DNA of 64,000 nt from Malachius bipustulatus. Its lineage: Eukaryota; Arthropoda; Insecta; Coleoptera; Melyridae. The translations under genes were made by a program, and so were the position numbers. Under the pieces are notes generated by a model, which made no database searches, was not told the origin of the DNA, and was given only the letters and a program-made list of their open reading frames with translations. Positions 13,091 to 24,448 of this stretch are shown here, piece by piece; position 1 is the stretch's first letter; each line of letters opens with the position of its first letter. Location of the stretch: the NCBI GenBank assembly GCA_910589415.1, contig OU342633.1:42724210-42788209 (forward strand), in the 5' to 3' direction.

Positions 13091-14600
13091 AAAACATCGA
13101 TTTCGGTCAATGGACGAAAAATACTAATATAATGGCATAATATTGTCATAATGTCCGAAATATCGCTTTCTGGTCGTTTAATGTTCGTCAGAACGCGTCC
13201 TGGATCTTTCGAGATTGTCAGAACGTGCGTGCTAACTTTTTCAAGTTTACAAGCCGCACAATAAGAAATCTGGCTGAAATGTCCCACGGATTGAATCTGG
13301 AAAACTTCACCATTCCCAAAGTCAACGATCTGTAGAGAGATCGACTCAAGATTGAAAGGACATGCTGGTTACATGGTTGGTTGCTGACAAAAACACAACG
13401 AAACGGTCTGAAGGGCTATGATTTATGCAAAGCAATAAAAATCGTTCTCTCTCTAGAAATTATTAAAAGTCTTTATGAAGGTATTAATGTCCGACAGCCT
13501 CAAAGGATATCGGTTTCAAGGATTCGTCACTTTCTAAGGAACTCCTATCTAACTTGAAACAGAAGAAGAACAAACTGCAAAAGTTGCTCAATCAAAAGAA
13601 TGCAGACGAAGTTGCGGAAGATAGTTTGTCAAACAGAAGAAACGCCGAAGAAGAACAACAACATGATACGAACTTGTGTACAACAATATGCGAAAAATAA
13701 ATTTCAGAAGATACTCATAAATGTTCAAAACAACGAAACATGCAACAAAAAAAGTTTTCTGGTGTCTTAAGGGCATTAATATTATTTACGGTGATTAAGT
13801 CACTGCACCTAAGAGACCTATTGTATCCCCACTATACTTCCCCTGGTATGGAATCTTATTAATGAAGCACCCTCTTTAAATCCGTTTCCTTGAAAAACTT
13901 GAGGATTTTGAGATAATGCAAGGTCTCTTCAATCTCTTCTATGCCTAGCTTCCTCGGGTGTTGCTTGATGAACTTACACCCTTAATTTTACACGAACTCT
14001 TGTTGTGACATTACATACTACTTTCTTATCTCTATTGCGCAACTTTTGTCAACGCAATAGCATTTGCGCAATTACACTGCATAAAGCCCTGTCACAGAAG
14101 AACAAACAATTGTTCTTCTGTGGCCCTGTTTTGATCCAGAATCCAGATGCTCATGCAGAAGAAGTTGGGAAGCAGAAGAAGTTGGGAGGGATACAGGCGT
14201 TGAGAGAACCGATTGAAATATCAATAAAGTCGAAGTCGGCTATTGTACTCGTAAGCTCGTTGTGTTTTGGTCGGTCAACCAACCATGTAACCAGCATCTT
14301 GGTTTATCCCTCTACGGACCCACAATTCTGGGAATGGCGAGGTTTTCCATGAATCAGCTTTAATCCGTGCCACATTTCAGAAAGTTTTTTTTTTAATATG
14401 CCGTTTGCAAACTTGGAAAAGTCATGCAGTGCAGTGGGTACAGAAACTTACTCAATCTGAAAAACGCCAAAGGCCCAGAACACGTTTTGGCGCACATGAA
14501 CGACCAGAATGCGATATTTCGGACATTGGCAATATTCTAACGGCCAGAACGCGTTTTGGTCGTATTTTTCGACCATTGGGCCGAAATCGTTGTTTGCTCC
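13091..14600. mobile_element. unclassified element with long inverted ends, about 1.5 kb
   Basis: The left end (13091-13215: GGAGAAAACATCGATTTCGG ... CCGAAATATCGC) returns inverted at 14465-14600 (GCGATATTTCGGAC ... CCGAAATCGTTG). A second pair lies inside: CCATGTAACCAGCATC (about 14285) complements GATGCTGGTTACATGG (about 13361). The inverted ends thus span over 300 bases. The outer borders and target duplication are not clear. The interior carries a lysine- and glutamine-rich coiled-coil-like reading frame at about 13497-13698, but no transposase signature was seen. Confidence 0.6.
13497..13698 (+). CDS. possible remnant coding segment inside the long-TIR element
   Basis: An open frame without its own start reads KELLSNLKQKKNKLQKLLNQ, then ADEVAEDSLSNRRNAEEEQQ and ends ICEK before TAA. 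Heptad-like leucines and high charge suggest a coiled coil. I do not recognise it. It could be the end of an exon of the element's own protein, or chance. Confidence 0.25.
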
Positions 14601-14637
14601 TAAATATAGACTGTGTTTAAGATAAAAATTAACAATA

Positions 14638-15428
14638 TTGGGATCTCGAGAACCGTGGGAGATATCTACAAAGGTCGGTTAAATGGGGAAAAAGTTGGGC
14701 AGAGGGACAATGCAATGCAGAAAGAGATTTGAAAAATTATTTTTGTTTTTCGAATTACATTATTTGAAGATTGGGAAAAATTGAAACCACATTTTCATTG
14801 CAGTTATTGACCATCTTTATTCATGATGATTCATATTTGCAGGGCCGGACTGAACTTAGACTTTTTAAGTACAGCCCTGGATTTTTTTATTGTGAAAATT
14901 GAAAGATATTGTAATTCAACTTAATACGGATCTGTGCTCTTATTAAACTTCTTGGACTTGTCGGAATGTGATGAGGATGAGTAATACAAGACCAAGAAGT
15001 TTAATAAGAGCACAGATCCGTATTTAGGGGAAATTCAAATGCTCATGTCAATAGCATATACCTAGTCCGAATAATCATTTAATTTATAACTAAAATATCT
15101 TCCAATTTTTGCAATAAAAAAAATCAGATCCGTATTTAAAAAATCGAAGTTCAGTCCGGCCCTGTAAATATGAACCGTCAGATAAATATATACTGACATC
15201 GCAAAAATTAAGGTGGTTGATAACGGGAATGGAAATCTGGTTCCTGTTTTCCCAATCTTCATGCAATTATAAAGTCAATAGGTAAATAAGAAAAACTAAA
15301 TATACCTAACTTTTTTTTTAATAATTCAAAAATCGAAAATAATTTTTGAAATCTCTTTCTGCTCTTCTGGTTGCCCAACTTTTTCCTCATTTTCGACCCA
15401 GTATCTCCGACAGTTTCCGAGATCCCTA
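14638..15428. repeat. nested hairpins, three levels
   Basis: Outer arms: GGGATCTCGAGAACCG ... GAAAAAGTTGGGCAG with CTGCTC..GGTTGCCCAACTTTTTCC ... CCGAGATCCC. The middle level (14840-15164) starts CAGGGCCGGACTGAACTT and ends AAGTTC-AGTCCGGCCCTG. The innermost has perfect 33-base arms (14923-14955 and 14992-15024) around a 36-base loop. No coding sequence. Confidence 0.8.
14840..15164. mobile_element. CAGGGCCGGACT-ended MITE-like unit (325 bp)
   Basis: Terminal CAGGGCCGGACTGAACTT with its complement at the other end, similar to ends seen in hAT-derived MITEs. Flanks are CATATTTG and TAAATATG, which are inverted, not direct, so no target duplication is visible; the surrounding hairpin explains that. 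Confidence 0.55.
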
Positions 15429-16003
15429 TGCTGTTCATTCTTTTGGACACAATCTCTATAAATAGCTTAGAATTTTTGTTAATTCTGATCTTCCTGTTGC
15501 TCTTCTTTTTACCTTTGTACATAATCGTTTTCAGTGCATTCTTCTCTGGAGTTGCAACTACGAGATTGTAAGAGTGACGCTTGCGTCATAGCGTAATGAA
15601 CAACAAGTTCAATAATAATTCAAAGTTCACTTTAAAACAGTCCTGGATGTGAAGCAGAGTAGTAAAAGTATTTTTCTTTTTTGTTCTTTTACTTGAAAAA
15701 TTCCATTATCCGCTTTTCTCTGATCGTCTCATCAAGACTGTCGTCGTAATCCTTTTTTTTTTAATTTTTGTAAATAAAAAAAAATATCACCACCTGAATC
15801 AGCCGCCTCTTATAAAGAAGAACAGGAATTATCCTTGAAAACTGGGGGAATTGTGAGAAGAATTGAAAGTTAATTTTATTGTAAAAATATCACAATTTCC
15901 TCATTTAAAATTTGTCCTATATCCTACCTAAACAAAAGAAAAACTTCCTGCTCCTACATTCATGAATTCCGACGACAAAAGCATTTTATACAACGTCATC
16001 CCA
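15429..16003. other. no gene recognised
   Basis: AT-rich; no domain or repeat seen. Confidence 0.35.
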
Positions 16004-16345
16004 TCAAATGCGTGCCACAGCGAACGGAGCGTCGCGACGCTCATTATTTGTTCCCCAATGCTCACGGCAGCGGTTCACGTCGTGGCCTGCTTTAATCTCC
16101 GCAACTCCAAACAAACGCGCATCGGCGGCCAGGCCACCCACGACGGCGGCGCGTCTCTGACCCGATCCTGAAATAACAAACATCACCAACAGGCCTACTC
16201 CGATCCCGTCATCCAGGCAGTCTTTGAAGCCACGGTCGGGATCTAAACAATTGAACGTGATGGGCTCAATATCCAGATTTTGGTTAAAATGTGTGTCGGG
16301 AAAGGTTGGGTGCAGGCACACGGTACGGAATCCGGCTAATGTAAA
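16004..16345 (-). CDS. candidate exon, GC-rich, unknown function
   Basis: On the minus strand an acceptor-like site (tatttttacattag) precedes GFRTVCLHPTFPDTHFNQNL, followed by CLDPDRGFKDCLDDGIGVGL, LVMFVIS and a Gly/Ala-rich part to a stop at 16004. The segment is clearly richer in G and C than its neighbours, and codon use looks ordinary. A second acceptor-like TTATTTCAG at about 16170 could start a shorter exon. I know of no family that matches, and no second exon was found nearby. It could be an exon of an unseen gene or a decayed insert. Confidence 0.3.
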   Translation of the reverse strand, partial: FTLAGFRTVCLHPTFPDTHFNQNLDIEPITFNCLDPDRGFKDCLDDGIGVGLLVMFVISGSGQRRAAVVGGLAADARLFGVAEIKAGHDVNRCREHWGTNNERRDAPFAVARI

Positions 16346-16499
16346 AATATTTTTTTTGTTAATTTTAATATCTCGCCTAACACATCTCAGCAGTTGCTCT
16401 TGAAAGTTACCATAAAATAAAGCAACCACAAAAATAACAAGACATTAAATAATGATACGTTTTTCATTATATTTAGGTAGTATATCTATAAATATGTTA

Positions 16500-16521
16500 A
16501 TTTATTTATTTATTTATTTAG
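16500..16521. repeat. (TTTA)n microsatellite
   Basis: TTTATTTATTTATTTATTTA run inside an AT-rich stretch (16430-16680) that holds nothing else I recognise. Confidence 0.8.
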
Positions 16522-16684
16522 ATTCCTAAGAATGGTAAACCTCTAAATTATTACATGCTTAAACATACAAACAATAAAATTGAATTACTCCATTATTGTG
16601 ATCGTTACTTTAAATTGAATTTTCTAGAAGTTCTATAGAAATGAACATACCTTTACACAATCAACAATACACAATCATCTTTCC

Positions 16685-16718
16685 AAAGGTAGCGAGTTCG
16701 AATCTCGCAGCAGGCGAT
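16685..16718 (+). tRNA. tRNA-like 3' half (T arm), probably a fragment
   Basis: GCGAG-TTCGAAT-CTCGC forms a perfect T arm with the GTTCGAATC B-box core, followed by AGCAGGC as a possible acceptor strand and a later T run that could end Pol III transcription. No matching GCCTGCT acceptor 5' strand, D arm or anticodon arm was found upstream, so this is a tRNA remnant or tRNA-derived SINE piece. It resembles the T arm of insect tRNA-Thr. Confidence 0.35.
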
Positions 16719-16859
16719 ATTTATTTTTTTAGCCTTCTCGAGCCTAAACAGATTTCGTCTATATATCTGAAACAAAAAAACTGCAAATTGTCAGAAGAGT
16801 TCCTTATTCAGCAATATTAGCTGAATTTTGGAAGAGTTTAGCTGAATTTAGCTGAATTC

Positions 16860-18030
16860 GACCATTTTAGATGATGTGTCAAACGTCAAAAATGACGTTG
16901 CAGTCGCAGTTAACTTCAAAATGTGCCTGATTTGAAAGGTACTTCAATTATTATACATTATCTACAAACAAATTTGCTAGTTTTGGATTTTGACAAGCTC
17001 TGTGTCAGATATTCCTCTTCCCACTCCTGAGCCAATTTTAATAAAATTAAAAGGTACAAAAATCAAGTTAAATAGCGTGAATTTTAATATTTCTTGACGT
17101 GAAACGGATGTGTCAAAAGTCAAATTGACGTTGCAGTTTTCAATTTTGACAGTCTGTGTGTCAGGTAGCTCCCCCTTTAAATTCTAAGCTGAATGAGCTA
17201 GAGCTTTGGTATAAAACTAAATTCAAACGCAAGAGTCTTTCAGCTTTTTGACATAAAACTGAGGTGTCAAATATCAAAGATGACGTTGCAGTCGCTGTCA
17301 ACTTCCAAATTTTAAATGTTATGCGGGTCATCTGGAATCTCATTTTAAAGTATTTTATTTTTCTACACAAAAATTATGTTATTTTCCTATTTTGACAGTC
17401 ATATTAAACACAGAACGGATTTTAATACTTTCTGACGTGAAGCTGATGTGAATGATGTGTCAAATATCAAATTGACGTTTCAGTCGCAGTCAACTTCAAA
17501 ATTTTAAAAGTCATAAGGAGCCATGTGGGACCTCATTTTAAAGGTAGGTATTTCAATTATCTACAAAAAAAAATTGTGTCAGTTTTAAATTTTGACAAGC
17601 TGTGTGTCAAATACCTCTTCTGAGCCGAATTAAAAAATTAAAAGGTACAAAATTAAATAATTAGCATGAATTTTAACACGAAATGAAACTGATGCGTCAA
17701 AAGTCCAATTATTGGCGTTGAAAGTTTCGAATTTTGACACTCTGTGTGTCAGGTCTACCTCCCCCCCCCCCCCTTAAATTCTTAGTTGAATGAGATTAGC
17801 TTTGGTCTAAAAACTAAATATAATCTTCTTCTCTTCTTCGTTTCTTTAATGGCCTTCTCATACTTGTACATTTAGCCAGCTATATCCTCCTCGCATTGGT
17901 TGGAGAATTGTTTCCCATTTTTGTCTACTTCACTTTTTCTTTCCAAATTATCTACTTGTAACTAAATTTAATCGCATGGATCTTACAACTTTTGGACCTA
18001 AAACTGATGTGTCAAATGTCAAAACGTCAG
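16860..18030. repeat. diverged tandem repeat, about 160-310-bp units
   Basis: The block ATGTGTCAAA..TCAAA followed by TGACGTTGCAGTCGCAGT recurs near 16875, 17109, 17270, 17456, 17695 and, less complete, 18009. It is interleaved with TTTTGACA..CTGTGTGTCAG and CTCATTTTAAAG. A poly-C run lies at 17760-17774. No coding frame. Confidence 0.7.
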
Positions 18031-18949
18031 ACGTCATGGCAGCTGACTTTTTTTTTTTTTTGTTACGTACATACTTCTTTTTTTTTCAATTATTATTCTT
18101 ATTGCGAGATTTCTCAATATCTACCTACAACCTACAACATTCAAGGACTTTAAAAAAACTTCATCCGGCATTATGATGTCATATCTTTCTTGAACTCCAC
18201 GACTACCTAAAAATTTCAAGGATGACACGTATTAACAGACATTCATCATCCCGTAAAGAGTGTTCCTCTTCAACACAAGAGATAATCGAGAGGGAGGGTA
18301 TCTGTTTTACATTGGTAACAAGCTGTAATTTTTCACCGGCTAATTGTTTACATTATCCGCAGCTAGCTGGCCTAGTGAAAGATCTCATGGAACTCGGTGA
18401 TGACGTACAGATTTGTTCCCCGATTCTCTCGGTTCTTCTTGTGACGGAGAACAGATCAGACACTAAAAGAGTTTCATCAGAGGCGATGTGAAAAACCATA
18501 GCACATGCACTGTAAAAAATTATTTATGCCACATATTCATAAATAAGATGGCTAAATATTTAAAATATTATACTTAGACGCAGATGAAATGATTTTGTAG
18601 GTAGGTATGTAGGTACCTACATTTTTGAAATCAAATTTATTGACTTATCCTATTTTGATATGTTGCTTCGAAAGTTCATTATTGTCATCACCGCGAGTAG
18701 GTAATAAAATGGGGAAAGTAAAAAAAAATATGTCTAAAAAGATGTTGGGTGATCAATCGTTTCTTTTGATCAAGAGCAAAATGTAGGTGGGTTTTCAGTA
18801 GAAATTAAAAATTTTGGTGGATGTGTTTAAAAGAAACTTTACTCTCTGCACACCTTACTATTGTCGGTTAAAGTAATTAAAATTGATAGTTAAAATGATT
18901 TATCCATCTATTTTATTTTTGAAAAGTTTTTAGCAAACAATTTTATTGC
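18031..18949. other. no gene recognised
   Basis: The frame at 18222-18491 (89 residues) shows no domain. Confidence 0.35.
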
Positions 18950-20035
18950 CTTTGTGTTTTAAGGGCTCGAACTTCAGTATCATAAATGGGCACCAGATAC
19001 AATATTTTGACTTCTGAAATGTTTTGTGCAAGATTTGTACCGCAGACAGATAGACACAGCGACAAGGACGCGAATAAGTATTGAACTTTCATCCAGTCCT
19101 ATGCTCTTCGGGAAGTTAGTTTAAAAATTGCAAGCCTTTGAAACGTTTCTAACAAGATTTGTACTGCAGACAGACAGAAGGGAAAGCATTATCATCCAGT
19201 TCAGAGCTATGTTTGAAGCTTCAAGATTGTAGCTCTTCGAGGAGTTAGTTTAAAATCGATTCAAATCCTTTAAAACGTTTTTTAGCAAGACTTGTATCGC
19301 ACAGAGACAGACAGACGGACAAAAAAGTGATTTACTATTGCATTGTCATCCAATTCTGCGCTATGTGTTTAAAGTTTCAAGTCTCTAGCTCTCGAGAAGT
19401 TGAAGTTAATCTTAAATCGATTGCAAGCCTTTGAAACATTTTTAGCAAGAATTGCACCGTAGACAAGCAGATAGACAGACCAGAGAGCGAGTTAAAGTTG
19501 CATTGTCATCCCGTTCTGGGGTGGTTTTAAAGTTTCAAGTCTCTCATTCTTCGGAGAATTAGTTTAAACTCTATTGAAATCCTTTAAAACGTTTTAAGCA
19601 AGACTTGAACATGCACACAGACAAACAGACAAGCGAGATCGAGTTGGCATTGGATGTCATCCAGTTTTGAGCTATGTTTAAAGTTTCAAGTATCTAGCTC
19701 TTCGGGAAATTAGATTAAAATCGATTGTATTTTTTTTATTTTGATTGAAACGTTTTTAGCCAGATTTGCATCGTAGACAAACAGACAGAGATACCAGAGT
19801 TCGTGTTAAAATTACATTGTCATCCAGTTTAATGCGCTGTTTATTTAAAATTTAAAGTCTCTAACTCTTCGAGAACTTATAGTTTAAAAATCGATTGCAA
19901 GTCTTTGAAAAATTTTCATCAAGATTTGTACCACCAGACAGACAGAGCAGAAAGCGAGTTAAAATTGCATTGTTCGATTGCAGATTTGCGCACAGACAGG
20001 ACAGAAAGCGAAAGCGAGGCAAAAAGAGCTAAACT
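18950..20035. repeat. tandem repeat of about 130-165-bp units
   Basis: Seven units share GTTTTTAGCAAGATTTGTACC, an AGACAGACAGAC stretch, CATTGTCATCCAGTTCTG, and TTTAAAGTTTCAAGTCTCTAG; anchors lie near 19031, 19157, 19290, 19449, 19601, 19767 and 19925. Units differ by substitutions and small gaps, so the array is old. Confidence 0.75.
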
Positions 20036-20655
20036 AAGGATGATGATGATGATGAGGAAGCATTATATGCCCATCCGTTGGTAAGTAGCTTATTTTTGTT
20101 TTGTTCCTGAATATTTTTAATTTACATAATTTAACTGAGTAAATGATATAATTGAAGGCCAAAATTCTATATGGGTACGCGGCACGTATGCGTAAATTAT
20201 CAACATTAGATAGGTACCTATTAATCGAGATCAGGATTGACTGCAATTTGGCAAATTATCGTAAACACAAACGAATTAAGAAGATAAAATAGCCGAAGAA
20301 TATATTTTTAGTGTCCATCCGCATCTTTGAGACTGCTAAATTGAAACAGATATAAAACACATCGCTAGATGTAAACACAGCAAGGCTTCCTGGGGAGAAG
20401 CTTGGATATTTAGTACCTACATCACAGTTTTCACAGTAATAAAGCTATCTCTTATTATAAATTTGTACACTGTGTATACAGGATGTTTTAAATTAATGAA
20501 GCAACCATTGAAATATGAATAACAAGCCTGGCATTCAGTCAGACGGTATTTAAGTATTTAAGTTAATTCGGTAGGTATTATTAAACGATCGAATGTTATA
20601 GAACTAAAATACTGTCGTTGCAAAGAAAAAAGATTTCAAATTTTAAATTGGAAAT
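20036..20655. other. no gene recognised
   Basis: Short GATGAT run at 20039-20056, then AT-rich sequence. A lone TATACAGGATG is at 20477. Confidence 0.35.
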
Positions 20656-21380
20656 AAGTAGGCTAGTCATATTAGGAATAAAACGGGGGTTCAGAGGAAA
20701 GTTTTGCTCTAATTATGGGTTTCTCAGCCGGTCCCATTACGTGGGGCTTTGCAAAGTTTTGCTGTAGTTTTGATTTTCTCACCCTCTGGGAGGCTTTATG
20801 TCCAGCAGTGGACTGCTACTGTATAGCAGGTTGATGGATGATGATGACGTTTTCTGGGTCGCCGAACAAGAATTTGAAGTTTTCTGGCAAAAATTTGGCC
20901 AGAAAAATGTTTTAGTTCCGCCGGTAGAGAGCGCAAGGAAACATATTCCCATATCTGATGAAAAGTGGCAAAAAGTGGTGCAAAAAAAAGCTCCACGCCA
21001 ATTTTTTGCTAGTTTTGCTAACTTCAAATTCGTGTTCAGCGATACAAAAAATCATAAAGGGTGAGAAAATCAAAACTATAACAAAACTTTCCAAAACCCC
21101 ACGCAATGGGAATATGTTTTTTTTACTAATAAATAATATTACTCTTCCAAAAAAATTTTGTATAGCACTTGCCAAACAAACGCTACTTTCTTAGATTTAA
21201 GACAAAAACTGAGAAATATGACAAAATTTGGGCAAAAAGTGCAACAAAATATAAAGTTCCTTGCCAAATTTTGCCAGGAAATTTAAAATTCGTGTTCAGT
21301 GACACAAAAAAGCATAGAGGGTGAAAAAATAAAACTATTCGAGCAAAACTTTACTCTGATTCTATAATGCCTAGCCTATT
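20656..21380. repeat. TIR repeat with internal duplication, 725 bp
   Basis: The left end reads TAGGCTAGTCATATTAGGAA, and the right end contains TATAATGCCTAGCCTA as its complement. GAGGAAAGTTTTGCTC left pairs with GAGCAAAACTTTACTC right. Inside, a block with TTCGTGTTCAGCGATACAAA occurs twice (about 21030 and 21290). Overlapping frames here are shadows of the repeat. Confidence 0.55.
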
Positions 21381-22184
21381 AGCTAAGCTAGTAGCAGTAT
21401 CAAAGTTAATTTTTTTTATAGCTAGTATGATAACGGTAAAGGACTTTTTTGTTAATCGTTTCATAAAGTTGCCATCTTGTTTTTAATTTTCGTTTCGAAA
21501 TGACATTATTTTAAACACAAGTACCTAAAAGTGACATACTTTTACGCACTTGTGCTTAAAAGTGACATAAATGACAATCTAATAAAAGCAAGTTTTCATG
21601 AATCTTCATGAAGCCTGTCTTTTGACAATATGAAATACCAATCTCTAGAGTTCATAATTTTATATTCCTTGACAACTTAGAATTCAAAAATTGTCGTTTC
21701 TTGGCGTTTAACAAAAAAATCTTGTGTGACACACGTTATTGCAAAAGGAGGTGTTTAAGCACTTAAAAGCACGATTGTCAAACTCGGCCTCTGGCCGCTC
21801 TTGGAAATTTTTGTCTGTGCTTAAAACACCCCCATTTTACAACTTGTATTCACAAGACAAGTAGGTACCTAGTTGTTATCATGATGTAATATTATACACG
21901 ATGATACCGAAACGGCGGACACGGATAGTACCACAGCATTATTCGTTGTGAGTAGTTAAGGGTTCTAAGTTCATTTCATTTTTTTCCAGTACGTTATAAT
22001 AAGTCATTTGCTTCCTTAAGAAAATGTGTCTCAAGGTAGACGGCCTATGTGACTTCATAAGTGTGAGCAGCTAATAAAATAGGTTATGCAGGGCAAAGTA
22101 CGTAAACTTAAGTTAAAATAAAATCGAAAAGAAGCGCGTTCGTGCTACTTCATCGTTATGTGTGTTATGCCGGTGCTATACCTA
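21381..22184. other. no gene recognised
   Basis: Contains the short repeated block AAGTGACAT (21530-21570) and related CACTTAAAAGCAC words at 21750-21780; no ORF. Confidence 0.35.
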
Positions 22185-23303
22185 CAGGGTGATTCTTTTA
22201 AAGCGTCCATTAGGATAAGTTCATCTTCCAGTTGATCTAAGAATCTGAAATTTGGAGTTTAGGCAACATAAAGAAAAATGTTTCAAAATTAAATACTACC
22301 AAGATGGTGGTATATTTAAAAATGGCGAAAAATGATGCTAGCTATATTTTTTACTTTAATAGGACACCACATATATTATTGCATTTTAAATTTGTATACA
22401 AAAATACAATAAGAATGGTTTTTACATGCAGTTGGGGTTTGAAATAAGTTTATGAGTTTTAAAGAAGTGAAAATCACCATTTTACAACTTATAAAGCCAT
22501 CTACAACGAAAACGGCTTATATGTTCCTATTTTAAAACTTTTCATCAACTATATGTACCTACCTATAGTTGATAGGTTGAATTTCTGTCTTATTTAATTG
22601 GGAATCAGGTTCTTGGGAATGAAATTAGTATTTATAAAAAGATTTTTATAAAAAACGAAACGTTTCAGAGCCGATTGGTCCCTAATTTCATTCCCAAGAC
22701 CCCGATCCCCAATTAAAGAGCAGGAATCCTCAAAAATCACTTTCGCAATGCTAATCCCCTATGGACCGCTTTGAAAATCAACACCCTGTATGTATAGGTT
22801 GTTGAAAAATCTGAAAATTTCACCACCCTGTATAAAACATTTTAACTACATAAAAGGATACCTTACAAAAAATTGAATAGGTATACAATGTAAGTCGTTT
22901 TCCTCTACCTCTAAATCATGCTTAACTAACACAAATAAGTTTTCCATTTAAATTGGAAAACTTCGATTTTCATTTGCTTACCTATAAGTACTTATAACTC
23001 ATAAACCACTCATTTCGAACTTCCAATGTTAAAACCATTTTTATTGAATATTTTTAGACAAATTGAAAATGCTGAGAAAAATGAATATATTGAGTTAAAA
23101 AAAGTACTATTAAAAAAAAGATGACGTCATTTTTTAATTTTTTAATAAACAAGGTGCCGCCATCTTGGTTTAATTTTGTTTAATGTTCCATTTTGAATCG
23201 TTATTGTTTCGGCTGCCTGTATAAATTTCAAATTTTATATTCTTACATATCATATTGTCGAAAGTCGAACTTTTGCTACTGAGCGCTTTAAAAGAATCAC
23301 CCT
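22185..23303. mobile_element. CAGGGTG foldback element with inner hairpin
   Basis: Left end CAGGGTGATTCTTTTAAAGC, right end GCGCTTTAAAAGAATCACCCT. Arms share AGAATGGTTTTTAC / AAAACCATTTTTATT and TATGAGTT / AACTCATA blocks. In the middle, TTCTTGGGAATGAAATTAG (near 22613) faces CTAATTTCATTCCCAAGA (near 22682), a second small hairpin. The right end appears clipped by the next element. Confidence 0.7.
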
Positions 23304-23309
23304 CATATA

Positions 23310-24161
23310 CAGGGTATACCTTTGGGAGATGATACCATTTATATAGGCTAAACTGTCAGTCTGACAGTTCTAATTTTTAGCAGATCTGTATTATAGAAAA
23401 AACACAACATTTTAAAAATATTTTCGGCACAACACCACTTCCGGTTATACCGGAAGTGAACACCAACTTCGGATTTTTAAATAGAACACCCTGTAAAACT
23501 TTATATTTTTTAAATGTCTGAAGAAATCTAATACAGGTGGTTTTCACCATTGGAATTTAGATTGAGCGGTTTATGAGTTATAAACAAGTGAAAATCGAAA
23601 ATTTTCAACTTCAAAGCAGCGTAGAACTAGAACGGCTCAAGATATCTAAAAACGGTTTACATGTCCCTATCTTAACTTTTCACATAGTATCCTACTATGT
23701 AGTTTAAATTTTAATACAGGGTGATGAAAAAAACGGATAATTTTCATCACCCTGTATTAAAATTTAAACCACATAGTAGGATACTATGTGAAAAGTTAAG
23801 ATAGGGACATGTAAACCGTTTTTAGATATCTTGAGCCGTTCTAGTTCTACGCTGCTTTGAAGTTGAAAATTTTCGATTTTCACTTGTTTATAACTCATAA
23901 ACCGCTCAATCTAAATTCCAATGGTGAAAACCACCTGTATTAGATTTCTTCAGACATTTAAAAAATATAAAGTTTTACAGGGTGTTCTATTTAAAAATCC
24001 GAAGTTGGTGTTCACTTCCGGTATAACCGGAAGTGGTGTTGTGCCGAAAATATTTTTAAAATGTTGTGTTTTTTCTATAATACAGATATGCAAAAAATTA
24101 GAACTGTCAGACTGACAGTTTAGCCTATACAAATGGTATCATCTCCCAAAGGTATACCCTG
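23310..24161. mobile_element. near-perfect palindromic foldback, 852 bp
   Basis: CAGGGTATACCTTTGGGAGA after TATA (23306-23309); TCTCCCAAAGGTATACCCTG before TATA (24162-24165). The arms are almost fully complementary over about 420 bases each, with a ten-base centre (AAACGGATAA, 23731-23740). Only scattered mismatches were seen, for example around 23385 versus 24085. The near identity points to recent formation or arm-to-arm gene conversion. The two ORFs found here lie on opposite strands of the same arm. Confidence 0.92.
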
Positions 24162-24448
24162 TATATGAACGCGTTCAATGGCGTATTTAAGAATCACCCT
24201 GTAAAGTATCAAAAAAATCCACTGCAATTTTCTTCTAGTTTCCGTGCGATGTATCCACTTGGTTAAACTATTCGGCTGCCATAGTAACCGTGTCTTTCTG
24301 TGACAGAATATACCTGACCACCTCCCCCCCCCCCCCCGCCACCTAACAACCATTTGATGGATGTTCTTCGGAAGCAATGTTGGGTATATTTTGGAAAATA
24401 ACAACTCAATGCAAAATTTTATCACTAGCATCTAGAATGTTGAAAATA
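24162..24448. other. foldback border and low-complexity sequence
   Basis: A second CACCCTGTAAAG terminus at 24196 and a poly-C run at 24326-24340. Nothing coding. Confidence 0.4.

Noticed and set aside
14005..14352. 115-residue plus-strand frame as a gene
   Set aside because: Its second half lies in the inverted end of the 13091-14600 element and no domain is visible.
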